From: Streptomyces sp. HmicA12
Lineage (GTDB): Bacteria; Actinomycetota; Actinomycetes; Streptomycetales; Streptomycetaceae
Direction: 5' to 3'
Length of the DNA: 64,000 bases
Assembly: GCF_000373565.1 (NCBI RefSeq)
Contig: NZ_KB891850.1
Coordinates: forward strand, 1 to 64,000
The translations under genes and the position numbers were made by a program. Under the pieces are notes generated by a model. The model was not told where the DNA came from. It saw only the letters and a list, made by a program, of their open reading frames with translations, and ran no database searches. Positions 32,950-42,244 of the stretch are shown here, in pieces (position 1 is the stretch's first letter; the number at the start of each line of letters is the position of its first letter).

Positions 32950-35900
32950 GTGACCACACGCCTCACCGACCCCGAGCAGCTCAAGGAGCTGCTGGGCATC
33001 CCGTTCACCCCGGAGCAGACGGCCTGCATCACGGCGCCGCCCGCGCCGCAGGTGATCGTGGCCGGGGCCGGATCGGGCAAGACGACGGTGATGGCCGCGC
33101 GCGTGGTCTGGCTGGTGGGCACCGGGCAGGTCGCGCCCGAACAGGTCCTGGGCCTCACGTTCACGAACAAGGCCGCCGGCGAGCTGGCCGAGCGTGTCCG
33201 CAAGGCACTGATCAAGGCGGGCGTCACCGACCCCGACACCATCGACCCGGACAACCCTCCGGGCGAGCCCGTGATCTCCACGTACCACGCCTTCGCGGGC
33301 CGCCTCCTGACCGATCACGGCCTGCGCATCGGGCTCGAACCCACGACGCGGCTGCTCGCCGACGCCACCCGCTTCCAGCTCGCCGCACGCGTGCTGCGCG
33401 AGGCACCGGGCCCCTATCCGGCCCTCACCCGCTCTTTCGCGGACCTGGTCAGCGACTTGCTCGCACTCGACTCCGAGCTGGCCGAACACCTCGTACAGCC
33501 GGGCAGACTGCGCGCGTACGACCAGGAACTGCTCCGCGACCTGGAAGGCGCCAAGCTCAGCAACGCGGACCTGCGCAAGGTGCCCGACGCCGCGGCCGCG
33601 CGCCTGGAGCTGGCCGAGCTGGTGGCCCACTACAGGACGGCCAAGCGCACACGGGACGTCCTCGACTTCGGCGACCAGATCGCCCTCTCCGCGACCCTCG
33701 CGAGCACCCGGCCCGAGGTGGGAGAGATCCTGCGCGACGAGTTCCGGGTCGTCCTGCTCGACGAGTACCAGGACACCTCCGTGGCCCAGCGCATTCTGCT
33801 CGCGGGCCTGTTCGGCGGCGGCACCGGTCACGCCGTCACCGCCGTCGGCGACCCCTGCCAGGCGATCTACGGATGGCGCGGCGCGTCCGTCGCCAACCTC
33901 GACGACTTCCCCCTGCACTTCGCGTACGCCGACGGCCGCCCGGCCACCCGCTTCGCCCTCAGCGAGAACCGCCGCAGCGGCGGCCGCCTCCTCGACCTCG
34001 CCAACGGCCTCGCCGAGCCGCTGCGCGCCATGCACGCGGGCGTGGAGGCCCTGCGGCCCGCCCCCGGGGCCGAGCGCGACGGCGTCGTGCGCTGCGCTCT
34101 CCTGCGCACCCACAGCGAGGAGATCGACTGGCTCGCCGACTCCATCGCCCACCTGGTCGCCACCGGCAAGGCGCCCGGTGAGATCGCCGTCCTGTGCCGC
34201 ACCGCGACCGACTTCGCCGAGATCCAGGGCGCGCTCGTCGCCCGAGACATCCCCGTCGAAGTGGTCGGCCTCTCAGGGCTGTTGCACCTCCCGGAGGTGG
34301 CGGATCTGGTCGCCGTGTGCGAGGTGCTCCAGGACCCCGGGGCCAATGCCGCCCTGGTCCGCCTGCTGACCGGACCGCGCTGGCGCATCGGTGCCCGCGA
34401 CCTCGCTCTCCTGGGCCGCAGGGCGCGCTTTCTCGTCTCCCACGCGCGCGGGGGCGAGGACGATCCGGACCGTCGCCTGGCCGAGGCCGTCGAAGGTGTC
34501 GACCCGTCCGAGGTGATATCGCTGGCGGACGCGCTCGACACGTTCCTGGAGACCTCGGTGGAGGCCGACGGGGACGACGACGGGCTGCCGTTCTCGCCGG
34601 ACGCGCGCGTGCGCTTCGCCCGGCTCGCCACCGAACTGCGCGACCTGCGCCGCTCGTTGTCCGACCCCCTCATGGACGTACTGCACCGCGTCCTGGCGGT
34701 CACCGGCCTGGAGGTCGAACTCTCGGCGTCCCCGCACGCCTTGGCGGCCCGCCGCCGCGAGACGCTGTCCAACTTCCTGGACGTCGCCGCCTCCTTCGCG
34801 GCCAACGACAGCTCCGCGTCGCTGCTCGCCTTCCTCGGCTTCCTGCGCACCGCCGCCCAGTACGAGAAGGGCCTCGACAACGCGCTGCCGGGCGGCGAGA
34901 ACACCGTGAAGGTGCTCACCGCCCACAAGTCCAAGGGACTTGAATGGGACGTCGTCGCCGTCCCCGGGCTCGTGAACGGCACGTTCCCGAGCACCCAGGG
35001 CCGCGAGAAGTGGACCGCCCAGGGCAAGGTCCTGCCGCACGCCCTGCGCGGCGACGCCGCCACCCTGCCCGACATCGAGGCGTGGGACTCCAAGGGCATG
35101 AAGGCCTTCCACACCGACATGAAGGACCACCAGCACACCGAGGAACTGCGCCTGGGCTACGTGACGTTCACACGCCCCCGCACGCTGCTGCTCGGCTCCG
35201 GCCACTGGTGGGGCCCCTCCCAGAAGAAGAAGCGCGGCCCCTCCGACTTCCTTCAGGCGCTGTACGACCACTGCGCCGCCGGACACGGCGAGATCGAGGC
35301 ATGGGCGGACGAACCGGCCGACGACGAGGAGAACCCGGCCCTTCAGGAGGCGTCGGCCGAGCAGGCCTGGCCCCTGCCCCTGGACGAGGCCTCCCTGGCC
35401 CGCCGCCGCCAGGCCGCCGACACCGTCCTCGCCCACCTGGAGCGCGCCGCGGGCCCCGCACAGGCACGCGCCCACACACAGCCCCACCCGGCCGCCCACG
35501 AAGAGCCGCCCTTCGAGGACCCGGACTGGCCGCCCCCGCCGGACGACGACTTCCTCGACGAGGACGAACCCGTTCACGCGGACGAGGAGTTCCCGGACGA
35601 CTGGGAGAACCTGCCCTCCCGGCGCCCGACGGTCCCGCACCCCGCCCCGCACCCCCAGACGCGGTCCCACGCGCGCGTGCCTCAAGGGCCGACCGCCGCG
35701 GTGCCGCACCCCGCGTTCGCCCCCGAGCCCGAGCTCACGCCTGAAGAGGCCCGCACCATCGACTCCTGGGACCGCGACCTGGACGCCCTCGCCGGGGAGC
35801 TGATGCGAGCCCGAGCCGCCGTGCGCGACGTACCCGTGCCGCACTCGCTCACCGCCTACCAACTGATGCGCATCGCCGCCGACCCCGACGGCTTCGCCCA

Positions 35901-36468
35901 GGAGCTGGCCCGGCCCATGCCCGCCCCGCCGCAGCCGGCGGCCCGCCGCGGCACCCGTTTCCACGCCTGGGTCGAATCCCGCTTCGAAGAGCTGAGGCTG
36001 CCGCTGCTCGACCCGGAAGAGCTGCCCGGCAGCGACGCCGAGATCGCCGACGAGCGCGACCTGGAAGCGCTCAAGGAAGCCTTCGAGCGGACGTCGTACG
36101 CGCACCGCACCCCGTACCGGATCGAGCTCCCTTTCCAGCTGGCCATCGCGGGGCGCGTCGTGCGCGGCCGCATCGACGCCGTCTACAAGCAGGGCGAAGG
36201 CGACGCGACCACGTACGAGATCGTCGACTGGAAGACCGGCCATCAGCAGAACGCCGACCCTCTTCAGCTCGCCATCTACCGGCTCGCCTGGGCCGAGCAG
36301 CACGGTGTGCCGCCGGAGTCGGTGGACGCCGCCTTCCTGTACGTACGCACAGGAGAGACGGTCCGCCCGCGCAGCCTGCCCGGACGGGCGGAGCTGGAGC
36401 GACTCCTCACCCAGGAGCCGCAGGTCGTGGAAGAGCCGCCGGACGAGCACACTCCGGCGGGGGACTAG
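32950..36468 (+). CDS. UvrD-type helicase with RecB-like nuclease domain, AdnB-like
   Basis: A helicase-nuclease of about 1172 residues. Motifs are Walker A AGAGSGKTT (about residue 38), LTFTNKAAGEL, DEYQDTSVAQ (about 270), the motif III/IV region and LTAHKSKGLEWDVVAV (about 656). A long acidic, Pro/His-rich linker (about 830-925) leads to a PD-(D/E)XK domain with GTRFHAWVE, GRIDAVY, IVDWKTGH (about 1092) and QLAIYRLAW. It begins 63 bases after the AdnA-like gene, so the two are probably one operon and one heterodimer acting at double-strand ends. The start is uncertain: GTG at 32950 gives MTTRLTDPEQLKELLGIPF; GTGs at 32926 and 32929 are also open. Confidence 0.86.
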   Translation: MTTRLTDPEQLKELLGIPFTPEQTACITAPPAPQVIVAGAGSGKTTVMAARVVWLVGTGQVAPEQVLGLTFTNKAAGELAERVRKALIKAGVTDPDTIDPDNPPGEPVISTYHAFAGRLLTDHGLRIGLEPTTRLLADATRFQLAARVLREAPGPYPALTRSFADLVSDLLALDSELAEHLVQPGRLRAYDQELLRDLEGAKLSNADLRKVPDAAAARLELAELVAHYRTAKRTRDVLDFGDQIALSATLASTRPEVGEILRDEFRVVLLDEYQDTSVAQRILLAGLFGGGTGHAVTAVGDPCQAIYGWRGASVANLDDFPLHFAYADGRPATRFALSENRRSGGRLLDLANGLAEPLRAMHAGVEALRPAPGAERDGVVRCALLRTHSEEIDWLADSIAHLVATGKAPGEIAVLCRTATDFAEIQGALVARDIPVEVVGLSGLLHLPEVADLVAVCEVLQDPGANAALVRLLTGPRWRIGARDLALLGRRARFLVSHARGGEDDPDRRLAEAVEGVDPSEVISLADALDTFLETSVEADGDDDGLPFSPDARVRFARLATELRDLRRSLSDPLMDVLHRVLAVTGLEVELSASPHALAARRRETLSNFLDVAASFAANDSSASLLAFLGFLRTAAQYEKGLDNALPGGENTVKVLTAHKSKGLEWDVVAVPGLVNGTFPSTQGREKWTAQGKVLPHALRGDAATLPDIEAWDSKGMKAFHTDMKDHQHTEELRLGYVTFTRPRTLLLGSGHWWGPSQKKKRGPSDFLQALYDHCAAGHGEIEAWADEPADDEENPALQEASAEQAWPLPLDEASLARRRQAADTVLAHLERAAGPAQARAHTQPHPAAHEEPPFEDPDWPPPPDDDFLDEDEPVHADEEFPDDWENLPSRRPTVPHPAPHPQTRSHARVPQGPTAAVPHPAFAPEPELTPEEARTIDSWDRDLDALAGELMRARAAVRDVPVPHSLTAYQLMRIAADPDGFAQELARPMPAPPQPAARRGTRFHAWVESRFEELRLPLLDPEELPGSDAEIADERDLEALKEAFERTSYAHRTPYRIELPFQLAIAGRVVRGRIDAVYKQGEGDATTYEIVDWKTGHQQNADPLQLAIYRLAWAEQHGVPPESVDAAFLYVRTGETVRPRSLPGRAELERLLTQEPQVVEEPPDEHTPAGD

Positions 36469-36478
36469 GCTCGTGACC

Positions 36479-37891
36479 ATGAGCAAGCCCGTTGACAACG
36501 CCGTCAGCACCGTCCGTGCGTACATCGAGAACCACCGCGAGGCCTTCCTCGACGACCTCGCCGCGTGGCTGCGGATCCCCTCTGTGTCCGCCCAGCCCGC
36601 CCACGCACCGGACGTGCGACGCAGCGCCGACTGGCTCGCCGCCAAGCTGACCGAGACGGGCTTCCCGACCGTCGAGGTGTGGCCGACGGCCGGCGCCCCC
36701 GCCGTCTTCGCCGAGTGGCCCTCCGAGGACCCCCAGGCCCCCACGGTGCTCGTCTACGGACACCACGACGTGCAGCCCGCCGCCCGCGAGGACGGCTGGG
36801 ACACCGAACCCTTCGAGCCCGTCGTCGTGGGAAATCGCCTCCACGCGCGCGGGGCGGCGGACGACAAGGGGCAGGTGTTCTTCCACACACTCGGCGTGCG
36901 GGCTCACCTCGCCGCCACCGGCCGCACCGCCCCCGCGGTCACCCTCAAGCTGCTCGTCGAGGGCGAGGAGGAGTCCGGCTCCCCGCACTTCCGGGAGCTG
37001 ATCGAGGCCCACAAGGAGCGGCTCGCCGCCGACGCCGTGATCGTCTCCGACACCGGCATGTGGTCCGAGGACACCCCCACGGTCTGCACCGGCATGCGCG
37101 GCCTCGCCGACTGCGAGCTCGAGCTGTACGGGCCCGACCAGGACATCCACTCCGGCTCCTTCGGCGGCGCCGTCCCGAACCCGGCGACCGCCGCCGCCCG
37201 CCTGGTCGCCGCGCTGCACGACGAGCACGCGCGCGTGGCCGTCCCCGGCTTCTACGACGGCATCGTCGAGCTCACCGACCGGGAGCGCGAGCTCTTCGCC
37301 GAGCTGCCCTTCGACGAGGCGCAGTGGCTGCGCACGGCGAAGTCCCACGCCACCCACGGAGAGGCCGGGCACACCACCCTGGAGCGCATCTGGGCCCGCC
37401 CCACCGCCGAGGTCAACGGCATCGGCGGCGGCTACCAGGGCCCCGGCGGCAAGACGATCGTGCCGTCGTCGGCCCAGCTCAAGCTCTCCTTCCGGCTCGT
37501 CGCCGGCCAGGACCCCGACCACGTAGAGAAGGCCGTCACCGCCTGGGTCGCCGAACAGCTGCCCGCCGGGATCCGGCACGAGATCACGTTCGGGGCCGCC
37601 ACCCGGCCGTGCCTCACGCCGCTCGACCACCCCGCCCTGCAGTCCGTCGTCCGCGCCATGGGGCAGGCCTTCGAGCAGAAGATCCGCTTCACGCGCGAAG
37701 GCGGCTCGGGCCCCGCCGCCGACCTCCAGGACGTCCTCGACGCACCTGTGCTGTTCCTCGGCATCTCCGTCCCCTCGGACGGCTGGCACGCCCCGAACGA
37801 GAAGGTCGAACTCGACCTCCTCATGAAGGGCGTGGAAACAGCCGCCTACCTGTGGGGCGATCTTGCCGAGAGCTGGGCAGATGCACCCTGA
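36479..37891 (+). CDS. M20-family dipeptidase
   Basis: A 470-residue cytosolic zinc dipeptidase of the M20 family (carnosine-dipeptidase-like). Metal and catalytic motifs appear in order: VYGHHDVQPA (His near 98), GAADDKGQ (Asp near 130), EGEEESGS (catalytic Glu near 164), SDTGMW (Asp near 193) and SDGWHAPNEK (His near 442). The dimerisation domain (about 210-390) contains IHSGSFGGAVPNP. It starts 10 bases after the AdnB-like stop, so it may ride on that transcript without a functional link. The start ATG has no clear ribosome-binding site, consistent with readthrough coupling. Confidence 0.9.
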   Translation: MSKPVDNAVSTVRAYIENHREAFLDDLAAWLRIPSVSAQPAHAPDVRRSADWLAAKLTETGFPTVEVWPTAGAPAVFAEWPSEDPQAPTVLVYGHHDVQPAAREDGWDTEPFEPVVVGNRLHARGAADDKGQVFFHTLGVRAHLAATGRTAPAVTLKLLVEGEEESGSPHFRELIEAHKERLAADAVIVSDTGMWSEDTPTVCTGMRGLADCELELYGPDQDIHSGSFGGAVPNPATAAARLVAALHDEHARVAVPGFYDGIVELTDRERELFAELPFDEAQWLRTAKSHATHGEAGHTTLERIWARPTAEVNGIGGGYQGPGGKTIVPSSAQLKLSFRLVAGQDPDHVEKAVTAWVAEQLPAGIRHEITFGAATRPCLTPLDHPALQSVVRAMGQAFEQKIRFTREGGSGPAADLQDVLDAPVLFLGISVPSDGWHAPNEKVELDLLMKGVETAAYLWGDLAESWADAP

Positions 37892-37977
37892 ACGAAGCAC
37901 AGCGCACCCGCCCCGCCGTACGTCCTGCTGAACCGCCTGCCGAACCACCCATTCCACCGGGGGAGTTGGAAGCACCC

Positions 37978-38925
37978 GTGACCACCTGGACCGACCGCAC
38001 CGCCGACCGACCGCTCTCGCTCGCCGCCCCCAGCGGCATCGACCGCGCCGCCCACCACCGCCTCGACGAGGCGTGGCTCGCCGCCGCGTGGAGCCACCCC
38101 ACGACCCGGGTCTTCGTGGTCTCCGGCGGCCAGGTGCTCATCGACGAGACATCGGACGGCACGACGGAACTGGTCATGACGCCGTCGTTCGAAGCCCCCC
38201 TCACGGAAGCGCACCGGTACTTCCTGGGCACCGACGACGACGGCGTGAGCTACTTCGCGCTGCAGAAGGACACACTTCCCGGACGCATGGACCAGTCCGC
38301 GCGCCCCGCCGGGCTGCGCGAGGCGGGAATGCTGCTCTCGCAGCGTGACGCCGGCCTCATGGTGCACGCCGTCGCCCTGGAGAACTGGCAGCGACTGCAC
38401 CGCTTCTGCTCCCGCTGCGGCGAACGCACCGTCATCGCCGCCGCGGGCCACATCCGCCGCTGCCAGGCCTGCGGGGCCGAGCACTACCCGCGCACCGACC
38501 CGGCCGTGATCATGGCGGTCACCGACGAGCAGGACCGCATCCTCCTCGGCCGCCAGGTGCACTGGCCCGAAGGCCGCTTCTCGACGCTCGCCGGCTTCGT
38601 GGAGCCCGGCGAGTCCATCGAGCAGTCGGTGCGCCGCGAGGTGTGGGAGGAGGCCGGTGTGATCGTCGGCGACGTCGAGTACGTCGCCAGCCAGCCCTGG
38701 CCGTTCCCGTCCAGCCTGATGCTCGGCTTCATGGCGCACGCCACGTCCACCGAGATCAACGTCGACGGGGACGAGATCCACGAGGCGCGCTGGTTCTCCC
38801 GCGACGACCTGCGGGCCGCCTTCGAGTCCGAGGAGGTCATGCCTCCCTACGGCATCTCGATTGCGGCCCGCCTGATCGAGCTCTGGTACGGCAAGCCCCT
38901 GCCGAAGCCCAGCGACGCGCTGTAG
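37978..38925 (+). CDS. nudC: NAD+ diphosphatase / NAD-cap decapping NUDIX enzyme NudC
   Basis: A 315-residue NUDIX hydrolase with the NudC layout. An N-terminal domain comes first, then a four-cysteine zinc ribbon (CSRCGE and CQACGAEHYPR, about residues 142-170). The Nudix box starts GFVEPGESIEQSVRREVWEEAG (about 198-219), and the NudC-specific SQPWPFPSSLMLGF motif follows (about 233-246). It hydrolyses NAD(H) to NMN and AMP and removes NAD caps from RNA. The GTG at 37978 gives MTTWTDRTADRP and has GGGGGAG about 12 bases upstream, with GGAAG closer. It converges on the mycoredoxin gene with 18 bases between stops. Confidence 0.93.
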   Translation: MTTWTDRTADRPLSLAAPSGIDRAAHHRLDEAWLAAAWSHPTTRVFVVSGGQVLIDETSDGTTELVMTPSFEAPLTEAHRYFLGTDDDGVSYFALQKDTLPGRMDQSARPAGLREAGMLLSQRDAGLMVHAVALENWQRLHRFCSRCGERTVIAAAGHIRRCQACGAEHYPRTDPAVIMAVTDEQDRILLGRQVHWPEGRFSTLAGFVEPGESIEQSVRREVWEEAGVIVGDVEYVASQPWPFPSSLMLGFMAHATSTEINVDGDEIHEARWFSRDDLRAAFESEEVMPPYGISIAARLIELWYGKPLPKPSDAL

Positions 38926-38943
38926 GCCCCGGCTCCGGGAGCC

Positions 38944-39186
38944 TCAGACGCCGATCTTCTGCTTGACCTGCGCCAGCGAGGGGTTGGTCAGCGTCGAACC
39001 GTCGTCGAAGAGGACGGTGGGGACCGTCTGGTTCCCGCCGTTCGCCTTCTCGACGAACGCCGCGGACTCCGGGTCGTGCTCGATGTTGACCTCGGTGTAC
39101 GCGATGCCCTCGCGGTCCATCTGCTTCTTCAACCGCTGGCAGTAGCCGCACCAGGTGGTGCTGTACATCGTCACAGTGCCCGGCAT
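38944..39186 (-). CDS. mrx1: Mycoredoxin
   Basis: An 80-residue glutaredoxin-like oxidoreductase. The active site WCGYC (about residues 12-16) lies right after the first strand, VTMYSTTWCGYC, and the cis-Pro segment QTVPTVLFDDG sits near residue 55. Actinobacterial mycoredoxins reduce mycothiol mixed disulfides. The ATG at 39186 with GAGGA just upstream matches the family start MPGTVTMY. The frame stays open far upstream, but that extension is a shadow of uvrD2. It is divergent from uvrD2 across 162 bases. Confidence 0.92.
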   Translation of the reverse strand: MPGTVTMYSTTWCGYCQRLKKQMDREGIAYTEVNIEHDPESAAFVEKANGGNQTVPTVLFDDGSTLTNPSLAQVKQKIGV

Positions 39187-39348
39187 GTTCCTCGCGCTCC
39201 TAAGTGGCTGGGGATACGTGTTCGCAATGAGACGAACGTACGCGACCGGGCACTCATTCCCGCACGTCGGGCGCATAAGTATGACCGGCACCCACAGCCT
39301 GTGGACAACGCGACGCATCCGCCCCCGCCGACCTGGCAGCATGGCGGG

Positions 39349-41571
39349 GTGACAGCAGCAACGCACTCCACCCTGTTCCCGCAGGTCCCGGAATCGCCCG
39401 ACGCGGTGCTCGACGGGCTCGACCCCGAGCAGCGCGCCGTGGCGACCGCCCTGCACGGTCCGGTGTGTGTGCTCGCGGGCGCGGGCACCGGCAAGACGCG
39501 CGCGATCACCCACCGCATCGCGTACGGCGTCCGCGCCGGGATCCTCCAGCCCAATACCGTCCTCGCCGTCACCTTCACCAACCGCGCCGCGGGCGAGATG
39601 CGCGGCCGGCTCCGACAGCTCGGCGCCGGGGGAGTGCAGGCCCGCACCTTCCACTCCGCCGCCCTGCGCCAGCTCCAGTTCTTCTGGCCGAAAGCGGTCG
39701 GTGGCGAGCTGCCCCGGATCGTCGACCGCAAGATCCAGCTCGTCGCCGACGCCGCGGCCGCCTCGCACATCCGCCTCGACCGCGGTGAGCTGCGCGACGT
39801 GACGGCGGAGATCGAGTGGTCCAAGGTCACCCAGACCGTCCCCGGGGACTACGCGGCAGCGGCCCACAAGGTGGGTCGCGAGTCCCCCCGCCATCCTGCC
39901 GAGATCGCCCAGATCTACGCCGACTACGAGAAGCTCAAGCGGGACCGCGGCGTCATCGACTTCGAGGACGTGCTGCTGCTGACCGTCGGCATCCTGCAGG
40001 ACCGGCAGGACATCGCCGAGCAGGTCCGCGCCCAGTACCAGCACTTCGTCGTCGACGAGTACCAGGACGTCAGCCCCCTCCAGCAGCGCCTGCTCGACCT
40101 GTGGCTCGGCGACCGGGACAACCTCTGCGTCGTCGGCGACGCCAGCCAGACGATCTACTCCTTCACCGGTGCCACCCCTGACCACCTGCTCAACTTCCGC
40201 ACCCGCCACCCGAGCGCCACCGTCGTCAAGCTGGTCCGCGACTACCGCTCGTCGCCCCAGGTCGTGCACCTGGCCAACGGCGTTCTCGCCCGGGCCAAGG
40301 GCCGTGCCGCCGAGCACCGGCTCGAGCTGATCTCACAGCGCGAGGCGGGTCCCGAGCCGGAGTACGTCGAATACGCCGACGAGCCCACCGAGGCCGAGGG
40401 CGCGGCCCGGCGCATCCGCGGGCTGATCTCCTCCGGGGTCTCCGCCGGCGAGATCGCGATCCTGTTCCGGACGAACGGGCAGTCGGAGATCTACGAGCAG
40501 GCCCTCGCCGACGCCGGAGTGCCCTACCAGCTGCGCGGCGCGGAGCGCTTCTTCGAGCGGCCCGAGGTCCGCAAGGCCGGACACTCCCTGCGCGCGGCGG
40601 CCCGCTTCGGGGACAACGACGCGGGACTCGACGAGGCCGTCGACCTGCCCTCCCAGGTGAGAGCCGTTCTCTCCGGCGAGGGCTGGACGACCCAGCCGCC
40701 CGCCGGATCCGGCGTCACGCGCGAGCGCTGGGAGTCCCTCGCCGCCCTCGCCCGGCTCGCCGAGGACTTCGCGCGGGCCAAGCCCGAGGCGACCCTGGCC
40801 GACTTCGTCGCGGAGCTCGACGAGCGGGCGAACGCCCAGCACGCCCCTACGGTGGAAGGCGTCACGCTCGCCTCGCTGCACGCGGCGAAGGGCCTTGAGT
40901 GGGACGCGGTGTTCCTGGTCGGTGTCGCCGAGGGCATGATGCCGATCTCGTACGCCAAGACCGACGAGCAGGTCGAGGAGGAGCGACGGCTCCTGTACGT
41001 CGGCGTGACCCGCGCGCGGCGCCACCTCGGCATCTCCTGGGCACTGTCCCGCTCGCCGGGTGGCCGGCCGAATCGCAGGCCGAGTCGCTTCCTCGACGGC
41101 CTGAGGCCGGGCTCCACCGGCCCCGCCGGGCGCGGTGCGAACGGTGGGCGCGGCGGCGTCGAGCACGGTGTGCGGTCGGACGACGCCGCATGGGAGCCGC
41201 CCGCGGGGGCTCGTCGCCGCGGTGACAGGAAGGTGGCGCGCTGCCGCGTGTGCGGGCACACGCTCGACGCAGCCGAGATGAAGCTGATGCGCTGCGAGGA
41301 CTGCCCGTCCGACATGGACGAAGGGCTGTACGAGCGGCTCATCGAGTGGCGCGCCCGCACGGCGGCCGAGCTCGGGCAGCCGGCGTTCTGTGTCTTCACC
41401 GACAAGACCTTGATCGCCATCGCGGAGGCCTCGCCGGACGACGAGCGTGACCTGTCCCGCATCCCGGGCGTCGGCCGACGGAAGTTTCGGACGTACGGCT
41501 CCGATGTCCTCGCCATTTGCGCAGGTCAGGCAGTGGGAGATGAGGTCGATGACGTCGTGGAGGACGACTGA
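39349..41571 (+). CDS. uvrD2: ATP-dependent DNA helicase UvrD2
   Basis: A 740-residue superfamily-1 helicase. Motifs are Walker A AGAGTGKTR (about residues 41-49), TFTNRAAGEM, VDEYQDVSP, GDASQTIYSF, LASLHAAKGLEW and VTRARR. After the helicase core come a tetracysteine module, CRVC and CEDC (about 631-651), and an HRDC domain at the C-terminus (AYCVF-like AFCVFTDKTLIAIAE through RIPGVGRRKF, about 660-725). This is the mycobacterial UvrD2 layout, where the Cys motif supports helicase activity. The GTG at 39349 follows GGCGGG. The stop codon is only a few bases before the wblC promoter. Confidence 0.92.
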   Translation: MTAATHSTLFPQVPESPDAVLDGLDPEQRAVATALHGPVCVLAGAGTGKTRAITHRIAYGVRAGILQPNTVLAVTFTNRAAGEMRGRLRQLGAGGVQARTFHSAALRQLQFFWPKAVGGELPRIVDRKIQLVADAAAASHIRLDRGELRDVTAEIEWSKVTQTVPGDYAAAAHKVGRESPRHPAEIAQIYADYEKLKRDRGVIDFEDVLLLTVGILQDRQDIAEQVRAQYQHFVVDEYQDVSPLQQRLLDLWLGDRDNLCVVGDASQTIYSFTGATPDHLLNFRTRHPSATVVKLVRDYRSSPQVVHLANGVLARAKGRAAEHRLELISQREAGPEPEYVEYADEPTEAEGAARRIRGLISSGVSAGEIAILFRTNGQSEIYEQALADAGVPYQLRGAERFFERPEVRKAGHSLRAAARFGDNDAGLDEAVDLPSQVRAVLSGEGWTTQPPAGSGVTRERWESLAALARLAEDFARAKPEATLADFVAELDERANAQHAPTVEGVTLASLHAAKGLEWDAVFLVGVAEGMMPISYAKTDEQVEEERRLLYVGVTRARRHLGISWALSRSPGGRPNRRPSRFLDGLRPGSTGPAGRGANGGRGGVEHGVRSDDAAWEPPAGARRRGDRKVARCRVCGHTLDAAEMKLMRCEDCPSDMDEGLYERLIEWRARTAAELGQPAFCVFTDKTLIAIAEASPDDERDLSRIPGVGRRKFRTYGSDVLAICAGQAVGDEVDDVVEDD

Positions 41572-41584
41572 TTCAAACTCGTCG

Positions 41585-41624
41585 AAAAAATAGTTTGCGC
41601 ATGCCCCAGCAATCCCCATAGGTT
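41585..41624 (+). promoter_or_regulatory. WhiB7/WblC-type promoter of wblC
   Basis: An A-rich element (AAAAAATA, 41585-41592) lies immediately upstream of the -35 TTGCGC (41595-41600). After an 18-base spacer comes the -10 TAGGTT (41619-41624). The AT-hook of WhiB7 proteins binds just this kind of AT-rich site beside a housekeeping-sigma -35, so the layout supports autoactivation. The leader would start near 41631 and run about 610 bases. Confidence 0.8.
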
Positions 41625-41732
41625 CTTAATCACGAAAGCAGCGGCCTTCTCGAAGGCCCTGGTTCCGTGTTGTACTTGAAAGCCGTCGGACCGGTTCACC
41701 GGTCCCCTAGACGCCGAGAGGAGGCGATTCCA

Positions 41733-42056
41733 GTGATCAGCATCAACGCCAGCTCCATCAGCACCGTCAAAATGACCGATCGCTCGGTCGTCGCTTCCTG
41801 CCTGCTCGGCTTCTCGAACCTGGGCACCGGTCTGTCTGGCATCAACGCCATGCGTCCGGAGTCCGGCATGTCCCTCGCGTCCCTTCCGATTCACGAGGGC
41901 AATGAGCGACCGACCAAGGCACCGGAAGCAGTAGCGACGGCACAGGCTCAGGCCTATGCCTTTGCAGCGGCCGGTGCCGGATTCCGGAAGCAGACGACGC
42001 AGCACCACACGATGTGGGCCTTCCGTGGGCCTGAACCCTGGAGTGATCCAGCCTGA
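41733..42056 (+). CDS. Upstream ORF in the wblC leader, 107 codons
   Basis: This frame starts with GTG at 41733 after a strong GAGGAGG site 8 bases away and ends with TGA at 42054-42056. Its stop lies inside the first arm of a small hairpin (42052-42068) and 24 bases before the attenuator. The product (MISINASSISTVKMTDRSVV... to WAFRGPEPWSDPA) has no family resemblance and ends in a Trp- and Pro-rich segment. Leader ORFs of wblC/whiB7 are known to sense slowed translation. Slow ribosomes here would favour readthrough of the terminator. Its role is probably in being translated, not in the peptide. Confidence 0.7.
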   Translation: MISINASSISTVKMTDRSVVASCLLGFSNLGTGLSGINAMRPESGMSLASLPIHEGNERPTKAPEAVATAQAQAYAFAAAGAGFRKQTTQHHTMWAFRGPEPWSDPA

Positions 42057-42068
42057 TCTTCGATCAGG
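42052..42068 (+). promoter_or_regulatory. Small leader hairpin at the uORF stop
   Basis: CCTGATC (42052-42058) pairs with GATCAGG (42062-42068) around a TTC loop. The uORF stop codon is inside the first arm, so a terminating ribosome would cover this hairpin and change leader folding before the attenuator. Confidence 0.55.
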
Positions 42069-42080
42069 CCGGCGCCTTCA

Positions 42081-42122
42081 GGGCCGCGGAACCCCATCCG
42101 GGATCCGCGGCCCTTCTGTTTT
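42081..42122 (+). terminator. Attenuator of wblC
   Basis: GGGCCGCGGA (42081-42090) pairs exactly with TCCGCGGCCC (42104-42113), followed by TTCTGTTTT (42114-42122). This is an intrinsic terminator 122 bases before the wblC start and 24 bases after the upstream ORF, the arrangement of transcription attenuation. An alternative pairing of CCTGAA near 42030-42035 with TTCAGG at 42077-42082 could act as an antiterminator, but I did not fold it fully. Confidence 0.8.
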
Positions 42123-42244
42123 CCCGGAAGAACCAGCGGTCTTCCGAGGGACCAGTACGAAGGGGCCTCGGGACAACAAAAAAGAACCCGGTACCACCGC
42201 CACCCGGCCCACCGGCCGGAACGACAGACGAGGAAGACGAAACC

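Noticed and set aside
38944..40317. 457-residue extension of mycoredoxin
   Set aside because: The frame is open through the uvrD2 gene, but the true mycoredoxin starts at 39186 with a ribosome-binding site and the exact family N-terminus.
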